From contig SMSO01000031.1 in NCBI GenBank assembly GCA_004764695.1, positions 8,556,761 through 8,620,760 of the forward strand: 64,000 nucleotides of DNA, in the 5' to 3' direction. Each line of letters opens with the position of its first letter. Positions within the stretch are counted from its first letter, which is position 1. Positions 9,775 to 19,500 of this stretch are shown here, one piece after another. Position numbers and translations under genes: made by a program. A model generated the notes under the pieces. The model searched no databases, was not told where the DNA came from, and saw nothing but the letters and a program-made list of their open reading frames with translations. Origin of the DNA: Schizochytrium sp. TIO01 (taxonomy: Eukaryota > Sar > Bigyra > Thraustochytrida > Thraustochytriidae).

Positions 9775-12708
9775 ATGGCGCCCGCAAGGCTCTCCTGGGT
9801 GCCGCTAGCGGCGCTGGGAGTCCCTGCAAAGGCCTTGTTTTCCTGGAGGATGACAACCCGAGTCGCGAAAACGAAGTTTACGAGCACTACAATTCGATCC
9901 AAGACTACGCTCTCAAATCCAGTGCAGCCAGGGCCGATGTGGACAACCGAGGGAGCAAGTCTTGTGCTTGTAAGGAAGTCTACAGCAGCACTGCGGAATT
10001 TGGGACTCCATGGCAACGCAAGAGTTGGCAGAACACGATTCGATCGGTGTATGACCAAGCATCAAATGCAGCAGCATCGCCAAACTCATCATGGAAGAGC
10101 TGGCAGGGGACAACATCGATCTGGAAACCGAGAAAACCAAAGCCCTTACGCATGGCTGGAGACGCTGGGCGTAGGGCTGTCTACGCTAGCTTTCGTACCT
10201 TCAATTGACGTAGCCGAACTTGAGGATGTCTCACGTGAGTCACGCAGAATTCGAGCAAGACCTTCTAACGGGTCAGAGTCTGCAGCACTTGTAGGTGAAA
10301 CTGTCACCCTTGAAGAACTCAACTCGAGATATCAATTACAGGCAGTGTCAGCAAAGAGCGATGCGAAGGGTATCGCTCAGGCGGAATTTACCGCCAAAGG
10401 CCTCATTCCGACGCGGTTCGTGCTTGGATCCGGTGCATATGGTCAAGTTGCTAGGGCTAAAGATGTGGTAGGTCGTGATGTTGCAGTTAAAGTGGTGAAT
10501 CGACAAGCAATGGATATCGAGGGCTTGCAGAATGAGGTAGAAGCCCTCACGCTCGCGCGTCGCCACCCGAATGTGACGGAATTGATTGAGGTTCTCTTTT
10601 GTCCAGAGACAGACAAATACTACATCATCACAGAGTTTTGTGGAGGAGGTGAACTCTTTGACAGACTCATTGACAAAGGCCCTTACAAAGAAGCTGAAGC
10701 AGCAAGGCTCATTGAAAGAATCGCCAGCGCGCTGAACTATTTGCACTCTTGTGGTTTTGCGCACATGGACATTAAACCGGAAAACCTTATGTTCTCCGGT
10801 GAATCAAACCAACGAGACGGTGATATTCGTCTCATTGACTTTGGAATGTGCAAAAATTTGAACGAGTACAAGGAAAGCGGTATAACAAAGATGACAAGTA
10901 ATGTTGGCACAACACCGTACCTTCCCAGCGAGATTCTCAAGCACATTCCAGCTGATTACCTGATTCCAATTCATGAAAGCAGTCGCAGCGATGCCGCAAC
11001 CGGTGGGGAAACTGCAGCTCCCAAAATCAAACGCAAAGTCGACATTGAGCTTACTTCAGACCCACGAGCCTGCGATATGTGGGCACTGGGACTCATCATT
11101 TACATTCTCCTCCTTGGTTGTCATCCGTTTGACCGCACTGGAGATGCTACAGATGCTACTATTGCAACCCGTGCCCTTCAAGGAAGTGATACATCCAAAG
11201 ATGATCCAAATGAGAGCCCTGCACGATTTACTTTTAATGTTCATAAACGTTTGCAGCTTTCTGAAGAGGCTAAAGATCTCATTACTCGGTTGCTGGACCC
11301 TAATCCGGAGACACGCCTTAAATCTCATGAGGTAATCAAGCATCCGTGGCTTCAGCAGGCCCGGCGCCGTGCTCTTGCCCAACATCGTTCAGTCATGTCG
11401 AAATGGAGCCCACCCGACTCTAGCGAGGAGAATATGCAAAGCGACGAAGAACCAGAAGACACTCAAGACGCTCTTGAACACGAGACTGTGGCGCATCGCG
11501 CTATATCCTCCGCAATGTTGATTGCCTCTCTCGCAGCACGTGAGACCAGAGATAAAATGCCGAAAGATAGTACCCCAGAAGAGTACTTTCTCAAACAGGC
11601 TTATAGCGTTCTGAAGGCAGCAAGGTGGACTGAAATGGTAGAAGATGTCGAAGTCTCGAAATTATCCTTCCCGGATTTTGCCAAGCTCGTAGAGCAAAGT
11701 CACTCGTTCAAGTATGCCAAGGGCTCTACTATTTTTTCTGAAGGTGATGATGCTGAGGGTGTCTTTATTTTGCTGTCTGGAAATGTGCAGGTTGAGTATT
11801 CCACAGGAAGCCCGGACCTACCTCACCTTGGCTATGGGCACGCAGTTGCCAAACTTCAACCTGGTGACGTTTTCGGCGAGGCTGCAGTTCTTGACGGAAG
11901 AGACTTTCGCAATGCTACTACACGCTGCCTTACGCCTGTTCGTGTTCTGTTCTGGTCAAGGGATGACTTTGTTCGGGTTATCTGCGGTACCAATGCTCTT
12001 TGTATGGGTTTAGAGGAGCATCTCCGGAGCCGTCAAAATCTTAGGGCACGGCGTCTCCTGGAGCAACTAGAGGACGGTGCATTTGTGATGCGTACATTCG
12101 AGCCAGGCGAAAAACTCTATAACCAGGGCGACACCCCGGACATGCTCTATGTTATTCAAGAAGGCGTTGTTGTCACATCCTTTGATCCACAGGAGGCCGA
12201 AGCATCTGCAAACCTTCACCCTGCGGAGAAGGTGCGCAACACTGTTAAGAACTTCATCAGTCAAGTTAAAGGCAAGTTGTCAAACCGAGACGGCGGTTTC
12301 TTTACTGCAGATGCTGGCAAAGTCCCGCCTGAGGCAGGCCCCATGTCGCTGCGACAGTATCAGCCAGGGTCGTTGATTGGGACTGAGGCCATTTCGGGAT
12401 CCCACCGTATTGCGTCTGCTGTCTGCACCACAAAGGTTACAGTCGCAGGTGTTGATCGTTCACGCCTCCTTGGGCTTGCTGCACAAGAGTCTTCTTTATA
12501 CAACACCATTTTGAGGTTATTTCGAAGGGACAATGAAGAAAAGCTTGCTCGACTGCGTGCAGCTTCTGCTGGTGTATATAGAGATCAAGAAGCCTCGTCA
12601 AGTCAAACGAGTGACCTCAACGACCTCGTCAAAGCTGCCGAGCAACAATTATTGCGTCGTCAGAGTATGCATGTGCTGCCACGCACTCCATCTTCCCCAC
12701 GCTCATAA
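9775..12708 (+). CDS. Ser/Thr kinase (CAMK-like) with two C-terminal cyclic-nucleotide-binding domains
   Basis: The open frame encodes 977 aa. The kinase domain spans residues about 214-527: Gly-loop LGSGAYGQV (217-225), VAIK-type Lys239, alpha-C Glu254, DIKPEN, DFG (355-357) and HPW at the C-lobe end. The HRD motif reads HMD (330-332) and APE reads PSE. An insert of about 50 residues (395-430) precedes the F-helix. An acidic linker follows. cNBD1 is about 632-752, with a phosphate-binding cassette FGEAAVLDGRDFRNATT (700-716) that keeps the Gly-Glu and Arg. cNBD2 is about 753-910, with a weaker cassette (GSLIGTEAISGSHRIAS). PKG has the opposite order (cNBDs before kinase). Residues 1-150 are low quality, and overlapping frames at 9744-10210 also read open. 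The true start may therefore be spliced or lie inside; the ATG at 9775 is the first in frame. Confidence 0.85.
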   Translation: MAPARLSWVPLAALGVPAKALFSWRMTTRVAKTKFTSTTIRSKTTLSNPVQPGPMWTTEGASLVLVRKSTAALRNLGLHGNARVGRTRFDRCMTKHQMQQHRQTHHGRAGRGQHRSGNRENQSPYAWLETLGVGLSTLAFVPSIDVAELEDVSRESRRIRARPSNGSESAALVGETVTLEELNSRYQLQAVSAKSDAKGIAQAEFTAKGLIPTRFVLGSGAYGQVARAKDVVGRDVAVKVVNRQAMDIEGLQNEVEALTLARRHPNVTELIEVLFCPETDKYYIITEFCGGGELFDRLIDKGPYKEAEAARLIERIASALNYLHSCGFAHMDIKPENLMFSGESNQRDGDIRLIDFGMCKNLNEYKESGITKMTSNVGTTPYLPSEILKHIPADYLIPIHESSRSDAATGGETAAPKIKRKVDIELTSDPRACDMWALGLIIYILLLGCHPFDRTGDATDATIATRALQGSDTSKDDPNESPARFTFNVHKRLQLSEEAKDLITRLLDPNPETRLKSHEVIKHPWLQQARRRALAQHRSVMSKWSPPDSSEENMQSDEEPEDTQDALEHETVAHRAISSAMLIASLAARETRDKMPKDSTPEEYFLKQAYSVLKAARWTEMVEDVEVSKLSFPDFAKLVEQSHSFKYAKGSTIFSEGDDAEGVFILLSGNVQVEYSTGSPDLPHLGYGHAVAKLQPGDVFGEAAVLDGRDFRNATTRCLTPVRVLFWSRDDFVRVICGTNALCMGLEEHLRSRQNLRARRLLEQLEDGAFVMRTFEPGEKLYNQGDTPDMLYVIQEGVVVTSFDPQEAEASANLHPAEKVRNTVKNFISQVKGKLSNRDGGFFTADAGKVPPEAGPMSLRQYQPGSLIGTEAISGSHRIASAVCTTKVTVAGVDRSRLLGLAAQESSLYNTILRLFRRDNEEKLARLRAASAGVYRDQEASSSQTSDLNDLVKAAEQQLLRRQSMHVLPRTPSSPRS

Positions 12709-13321
12709 ATAGCTCCTTTGTTCAGCTTCTGAGCAAAATGCCAAAAGATCAAAACACTCACACACAAAGGCTCTTAGTGCATGGTGTATGTTTTATCTCC
12801 CTGAATTTTGGTGTGGTCTTTTTCCCAAATGATAAAACCATGTCTGTCTATGCAAACTCTTGCGCAAGCCCCACGTATATGTCTTTTAACTAATATAACT
12901 ATTACTTAGACTCCTCCTTCCAACAATTCACATACTTCACCAAGTCACTTCACTCTCATTTAGGATGTGGTGTATGCTTTGATGCCCAAATTCAGTTTTT
13001 ACTTTTTGCTTTTTTAAGTCTTTAAATCTCATTAATAAGAAAGAAACAAGATGTTGCTTCATTTAAAGATCCGTTGGTTAACTTTATTCATCTTTTTCAA
13101 GATAATATATAAAGATTGTAATGGTACTTTAAAATAAGATCAGAGACTATCACAATCAAAGAACGAAACGAAATATATATATAGATGAAAATGAAAGGTA
13201 GGGATAATAGACTCTAGCTATTGCCATGATCATCGGTAAACTAAAAGCTCTGACAGGTTTTACTTAACAAAACCAAAATTGCGATAGAAATAAGGGAAGA
13301 GCTTTCTTTGGGAAGAGCACG
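12709..13321. other. AT-rich spacer
   Basis: Six hundred bases between two same-strand genes hold the 3' flank of the kinase and the promoter of the EF-hand gene. I see no gene or notable repeat. A short TA run occurs near 13172. Confidence 0.4.
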
Positions 13322-14059
13322 ATGGACCTTGACTTGCTCGGTGGCGAGGAGCAGGTTGCAAAGTATAAGGCAGAGATCCGAGCAATTTTCAACCAGGTCG
13401 ATGTAGATGGTTCGGGATGGATGTCTAAGACAGAGTTTGTCGAGGCTGTCGAGAAAAATCCAAATGTGGCGCAAATGGTAGGACGGTCAAGGCTTTTGGC
13501 AGGGCTTGTGGCGGGAGGTGACCTCGGAGCTGCATTTGAAAGCTTTGACACCGATCGTAGTGACAGTGTTAGCTTTGAAGAGTTCTGGGAGTTCTGCCGC
13601 AAGGAAGCGGATGAAGAAAACATTCGTAAGATGTTCAATATGATCGATCGTGATGGCTCAAGGTATATTACCAAAGCAGAACTCGTGTACGCATTTACAA
13701 ATAACACGGAACTGCTAGAGCTTGTGAAAAACTCAAAGGTCTTTGGACGCCTGATCAAGCAGAGAGATTGGGACAAAGTTCTCGCTGAGATGGACACTGA
13801 CAAGAGTGGAGTTGGTGAGGACAAGGTTGATCTTCCTGAGTTTTGGAAATTTATCAAGAACCTTGCTGCTAGAGTGCAAATCGATATTTTGAAGGAGAAG
13901 GCTCGACAGCAGCGCGAAAAGTACGAGGCAGAAAAGTTTATCTTGCAAGCAGAAATTCGTTCACGTGTCAATACCCACATGAGTGTTGCTGGCGCAGGTC
14001 AGGGAGGGATTATGACCGTTGGTATCGCATATGACCCATTCTCCTACCCAGCAATCTAG
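13322..14059 (+). CDS. Four-EF-hand calcium-binding protein
   Basis: A single 245-aa frame from the ATG at 13322. EF-hand loops are at 27-38 (DVDGSGWMSKTE), 76-87 (DTDRSDSVSFEE), 109-120 (DRDGSRYITKAE) and 158-173 (DTDKSGVGEDKVDLPE). The first three have canonical D-x-D-x-S-x-x spacing with Glu at position 12. The fourth carries a four-residue insertion between positions 8 and 12, so its calcium binding is doubtful. A basic helical stretch (about 186-215, KEKARQQREKYEAEK) and a Gly-rich tail follow. It is a calmodulin-superfamily sensor of unknown target. Its downstream position next to a CAMK-like kinase is suggestive only. Confidence 0.88.
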   Translation: MDLDLLGGEEQVAKYKAEIRAIFNQVDVDGSGWMSKTEFVEAVEKNPNVAQMVGRSRLLAGLVAGGDLGAAFESFDTDRSDSVSFEEFWEFCRKEADEENIRKMFNMIDRDGSRYITKAELVYAFTNNTELLELVKNSKVFGRLIKQRDWDKVLAEMDTDKSGVGEDKVDLPEFWKFIKNLAARVQIDILKEKARQQREKYEAEKFILQAEIRSRVNTHMSVAGAGQGGIMTVGIAYDPFSYPAI

Positions 14060-14294
14060 GTTGCATGTTTTGGCTCTCATCTATCATTGGCTGCTCACCT
14101 GATAGGCTCGATTTTTGAAGCGCGCATATTAGTTTAGAAGAGTCTTCTATTCAGGGGAATTTTATACTCTTATTGTTTACGCTAATACAGGCTTGTAATT
14201 AAAATTGCACCAAGTTGATTTACCAACATGGATTGACACACAAAGTTGGATCAGGAAACCTTCAATTTGGGTCCAACATCGAACCTTTGGGAAG

Positions 14295-14752
14295 ATGGGT
14301 TCCTCCACTGTAGGTGAGACACGTGGCTCTGCTCGACGAGTGCCTCTTCCGTCGCCTTCGGAAACGGCTCGTGTAGGTGCAGAAGAGGATCACATGGATT
14401 CTGAGTTAGCCCATGATGAGCAAGGTTCGAGCTCTACGAGTGGCGGAGCTCTGGAGCTTATTCAAGATTACTGGCACTTTGGGTTCTTTGCGTACGGTGC
14501 GGTGTCTATCATAAGCAAGCAAGAATCAAGTTCCAAGCTCAAGTCTGTACAGATTGTTGCACTGGCCTTGCTTCTAGGCTTCATGTATAAGTTGGAGCGC
14601 TTGTTAAGTCGTAGTGTTTTTGGCCCACTATTTGCGAAATTTTTGGTAACAATGACGAACTCCGTGCCAAGATTGAGAAGGAGGAGGCAGAACTCAGGAA
14701 ACTTTTGCGGGAACACGGCAACAAAGGTGACCGTAAGGCCTTAACAGAGTAA
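14295..14752 (+). CDS. Small single-pass membrane protein, frame broken near 14645
   Basis: Starting at ATG 14295 the frame gives a Ser-rich N-terminus, an acidic stretch, then YWHFGFFAYGAVSII and a hydrophobic segment VQIVALALLLGFMYKLERLL. It then runs into an unnatural basic tail to 14744. A neighbouring frame takes over with a strongly coding-like charged helix, NNDELRAKIEKEEAELRKLL, ending at a TAA at 14750-14752. Either one T is missing from the T-run at 14640-14645, or the 26 nt at 14646-14671 (GTAACA...CCAAG) are a tiny phase-0 intron, giving 143 aa. I do not recognise the family. The hydrophobic segments suggest a membrane-anchored protein with a short charged tail. Confidence 0.55.
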
Positions 14753-15258
14753 ATTTTACTCAACTCACTCCAGCTCTAACAGGTCAAGTCCGATTGCGCA
14801 ATATGTAGATATGGATCAAGCTTTACCGTCCATCATTTGATGCCCATGCAAGATCAACATACCACGTTGTAAATGAGCAGGAGAAGAAAGACACGTTCTT
14901 TTAAAAACAAGACCTAACTGGGACTGCCACATATGATGCAGCGGACAAACGTCAGGTCGGACGCAAATTGTTTTCTTTTTTTTGTTTGGCTATAATTATT
15001 TTAATCGCGGAAACTTGTGTTGGAATAGGTACTTATGAAACTTGGACAAAATCATCGGGGGGGAAATGCGAGAGAATTTTCTGACCATGTTTGTCCACGT
15101 AAGAGACATTTGTTTCAATTGAGCGCCATGGTCCTGATCTTGCGACTGAACAATGGCTTGTTATTGATAGCTCCTTCAACCAATACCGACACTGATGTGA
15201 CTGGAGGCACAGAATTGCGATGACAAAATATTTGAGTTGTCACTGGTTGTAGCGATTT
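14753..15258. other. Spacer between convergent genes
   Basis: Five hundred bases of 3' flank shared by the small membrane protein (+) and the aldolase gene (-). No gene, repeat or RNA was recognised. Confidence 0.4.
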
Positions 15259-16586
15259 TTAGCGGTCCACAAGACGCTTGAGGGCAGACCACTCGTAACG
15301 TCCAGAGGGAATGATGGCTGTTTTTATTGGATTGCGTGTAACAAACACAAATGAGAATTTTAAACAAAAGTAACCGAATGTCATTAGTTTCGCAACTTGT
15401 TAGTTTTTTCCAACTCCATTTACAAAAGTGTTTAGAAGGGCACTATCTTTTTAAAGAGATTGCCTCTCTTGAAAACAAAGACTCTATCAGGATAACTTAC
15501 TCTCCATCTGTTGCTGGGCGTGTTGCAAAAGATCCGGGCTGCACTCGATGAGCTTGCTGCCGGTAGCCATGGCATCAAGCTGCACACGGCAGCAACGGTC
15601 CAAGTAATAGGTGCGCACAAAGGCCTCCTGGATGGAGCGGCCGACGATGGTTGCACCGTGGTTCTGCATGATCAATGCGATACCATCTTTGCCAAGGTTG
15701 CGGGCAATGCTCTCCTTCTCCTCATCGGTGCTGTGCATACCTTCGTACATGTGGTAGCCGATACGGTTGTAGAAGATAGCGGCATCCTGAACCAGAAAGC
15801 GGAAGGGCTCCTCGATGCAGGACATGGCCATGATTGCCGGAGTGTGGATGTGAATGATGCAGCGCACATCCGGGCGGGCGGCATAAATACCACTGTGGAT
15901 GACGTTTCCGGACTCCTGGATGGAGTCAAAGACAAAGTCGTACTCACGAACCTCGGAGAAGTGCATACCACCCGGGGTAATGAGGTAGGTGGAGGAGTCT
16001 ATCGAGCGAGAGATTAAATACGTAGAGAAGAAAATCAGAAGTTAGACACGGGGAAGAAATGCGACCCGCAACATAAGAAGAAGCCATTTGAACTGCGCTG
16101 TTAGCCAACCCTGTTAAAAATGTAACATTAATAAGTAGAGCATGAGAACTGCTCAACAATAACACACCTTCCGAAGAAGACGAAATGAAGCGTATACTAA
16201 TTTTCAAACGTACCAAGGTCGCAGCAGTCCTCCTCATCCTCCTCGCCACCACAGCGGCTTGAGATGTGGTTCCAGGTGAGATCATCCCAACCGTAGTGGG
16301 CCACAAGACGGTGAGCAGTCTTGAGGTCAGAGCGGATCTCGGACTCAGACTGAGCAGGCACAGCATAGAAGATGCGGTCAGCCATGCTCTTCTGGTTGGC
16401 TCCAAACGCAGAGGCATCAAGGGTGGCCTTCTTGATCATTTCACGCTGAGGGCCAGACATCATCCTGGGGATTCTGTCATCCTCAAAGCCAGAGCCGCCA
16501 GCAGCAGAGGCCAGGCCACGCTGCACCATCTTGGGCATGGGTCTGGCAGAGGCTTGGATGCCCTTGGAAATACCGTACATCATCAT
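15259..16586 (-). CDS. Class II aldolase/adducin-family protein, three exons
   Basis: Exons on the minus strand are 16214-16586, 15501-15998 and 15259-15317. The introns are 215 nt (donor GTACGT, acceptor CGATAG) and 183 nt (donor GTAAGT, acceptor AACAG). The joined frame gives 309 aa. Class II aldolase signatures are in order: WNHISSR, YLITPGGMHFSEV, SGIYAARPDVRCIIHIHTPA (zinc-binding HxH), the third His in NHGATIVG, and the final EWSALKRLVDR on exon 3. The fold binds a divalent metal and covers sugar-phosphate aldolases, epimerases and the adducin head; substrate cannot be assigned. Adducin neck and tail regions are absent. The N-terminus (GISKGIQASARPMPKMVQRG) is basic and free of acidic residues, so mitochondrial import is possible. 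Three ATGs stand in tandem at 16586-16578. Confidence 0.9.
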
Positions 16587-19500
16587 TGTGTTTTCTTGCA
16601 AATAAGTTCTAAAGCCTGCTTCAAGTATTGATATGAGAAGTGAGTGAAAACCCAGGTAAATCAAAATAACAAGGTACAGAGCCGGTTTTCGCAGTGCATC
16701 AATTGACAGCAACACATCAATATCCACGCCGGCAATTCCACCGCCCGAATTTATCGTTTGTTCGCCGCCGTTCAACACAGGTTAGTGCACGCACACGCAG
16801 CCAAGTTAGAAACCCGCTTCGTCAAAACCCTCTTCGTTAGCCTTCCTTAGTCACTCGAGCAACTTCAACTCCGCAGTCAAAAGCCGTGCCAATCGGCGAC
16901 TCCACCGCATGCCGTGTCCAGATGGACATACGGGCATACAACGACGTACCTAGCGAGTGGCTCTAGCAAGCTTTTCGCGCGCCTCTCCGAGCGCAACGTC
17001 TCCAGTCCCGCTGCTGTGCGGCACTTCAGAAGCGCTTCTGTTTGTCTCGATCCTCAAAGCAATTGCATCACCGGTGAAACCTGCAACTTCCTCAGATATC
17101 CCGAACCCCGAAAAGCTAGTTTCACCGAGCGTGCTCTGTCTTTTTTCTTTTTTGTTGATGGAATATTTTCTTTTTTTGACAATGATGTTGATGATGACGA
17201 TAATGACAGCTGATCAATATGATGACGATGGTGTTCTTCTCGCGCTTTTTATGGCTCTCACCGACATGCAAAGTTGAAGCGCATAAGCTAAAGAGTGTGA
17301 CTAAAGAGCCAAAGCGGTGCACGGCTCTAAGTTCCCCTGATGACTCTTAGGTGACAGCGCACTATTTTCTAATTGTTTTCCTCCCTTTCGACAGAAAGAA
17401 GAAATAATAAATAATAAATGAGTGCTTTTTTCTGCTTTGATTAATATTTCCGTGTCCGGCGCTTTTCCTTCGGGCTTCAAATAGCTTCAGTTAGAGCTGA
17501 TTCCTCGTGTGAGTAGTTAGGTGCCCATCGTTTCGCGACCAAGCCAATGGACATTCAAGGCCACTCGACACGATCACGTTTCTCGCCCTTTACAATTTCC
17601 TTTGGAGTGTTTCATAGCTAGTACAAAAGTCTGTTTCTAAGCTGGGTTAGTGCAATGTAATGTACACCTATATTGAAGTGCTTCAATTCGGATAACCGGC
17701 TCCGCAATCGGCGACATTTACATTTCGAAGAGTCTGCTTGCGAGGATAAACGCAAGTTGCGCAACTAAGTGGGACCGCGATGGAGCAATGGATTCCCACA
17801 GCAGTAATGCAACAACTCTCGTCCTCGGCGCCGAGGTTGAACAGAACTCGGGTTCGGCATTGCCGGTGCTGTGTTTTCGTCGATTGCCGAATTCCGAAGT
17901 GTCGCGAGTTTCATTCACCTCGAAATTGGGATTTCAAGCTGCGAGTCAGAGGCAAGCAATGCCAGTTCATGAGACTTTGCAGCATGATGTAGATGTCTAT
18001 TTATATCACAGTCTGGAGGCTGTGTTGCCATGTCAGTAGCTTAGTCATGCGTTGGCAAATTCATACATTCTTCTAAGTTGTGGTGAATCTATGGATGTAC
18101 CCGGGTGCTCCTGGTAACTCGTCTCTTTCGGAATAGAATGCTTCTCGAAGCTAGCAAACACCAACGTAGACATCAACGTAGACTCAGACATAGAGACTCG
18201 TTACGTTTCGATTCATCGCGTTTCGTTTCGTTCGCTGACTTATATTGGTTCACCACTACCAGAAGGAGAGTCACAACAAGATACACTAAGCAGTAGATGG
18301 TAGCATGTACCTACACGTCAATAGCAGCAACAACAAATTGCAGCACGACCGTTGTCTTCAACTTGTAATCTTCGCCGATGATGCTTAGACCTTGTGCAAA
18401 TTGTTTTGCTCATTCAAGAATTCCAGCGTCCATTTCTTTCTTGCCACACGAAGTAATTTGCTTAGAATAAATAGCTTAGATTTTCGGTTCGTAGTATAAT
18501 AGAGGAATTGTCACTTGTTTTCTTGCTCGCCCAAGTTTTAGTAGCCCAGAGATATGCTGACATGTGTGTAGAGTCACGACTAAGGAGATTTGGGAGCGGC
18601 AGCTCGGTATCAGGTAGCAGATGTCAATTGCGTACCTTCTATAACTGCTCGCGATTAGTGCGGGGCCTCCCTCATATTTACATTCATTGCACAATATATG
18701 ATTAACTTGCAAGAACTTCAGGTCATTTGTGTGGACCGCCGTCATCGACAAATTGCATCGCAACAGCACGTGACTGTAGAGATGGTTGGCATTGCGAACA
18801 TGTTCTACAACTATAGCCTCGTTTCTTGTGGAGGCTCGCTGGTTCTGCAGTTTTAGCTTTGTTCTTAAATAACCTATAAGCTATAGAGCTGGGTGGCATT
18901 CTGTATGAACATTTATATTTATTTATCTTGAGGGATTCAATCTTTTGTGGTGGTCATCAACCACCAAGGAAGTTCTTGGCGAGTTGAATGGAATTTGTGC
19001 ATGGCATCTGGGTCTACGTAGCGCAATCTGCCTTGCTTGCTTTTGCACACATTCTTTTATAGATCCAACTCTCCTTCACCAAGCGACGCTTACATCAAAC
19101 GATACCGCAGACGCATGGATAGAATCCACATCATCAATGGCAATAGGTGTGCCGGAAGAACTAGAAAATTTAAGGGAAGTTCTTCGTTACACTGTCAAAA
19201 GGTGCTAATCTTCATGCCTGTCATTGGACCTCTTGTCTAGCCTCTCCGAAGTCTTACTTTTGTATATGTCTAGCCCTTAGTCCACTCTCACTTTTTATAT
19301 CCTTGTCATCATTTCGTACTGCCCTGGGCCCTTTGTTACAGCTCTCCAAACTTGCGTGCTGCGCAGGCGGTCTCACGATTTTACCTAAGCAAAACTACAG
19401 CACACCCTTAGCTCGTCCGCGACGCTTGAAGAGTCCATGACTTCGAATGATCATGTTGTAACCCTTGTCCCAGAATACCGAGGACGTGGGTATGATACCT

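Noticed and set aside
13264-13980. 238-codon minus-strand open frame
   Set aside because: Antisense to the EF-hand gene, whose four calcium loops are unmistakable.
15511-16017. 168-codon plus-strand open frame
   Set aside because: Antisense to exon 2 of the aldolase gene.
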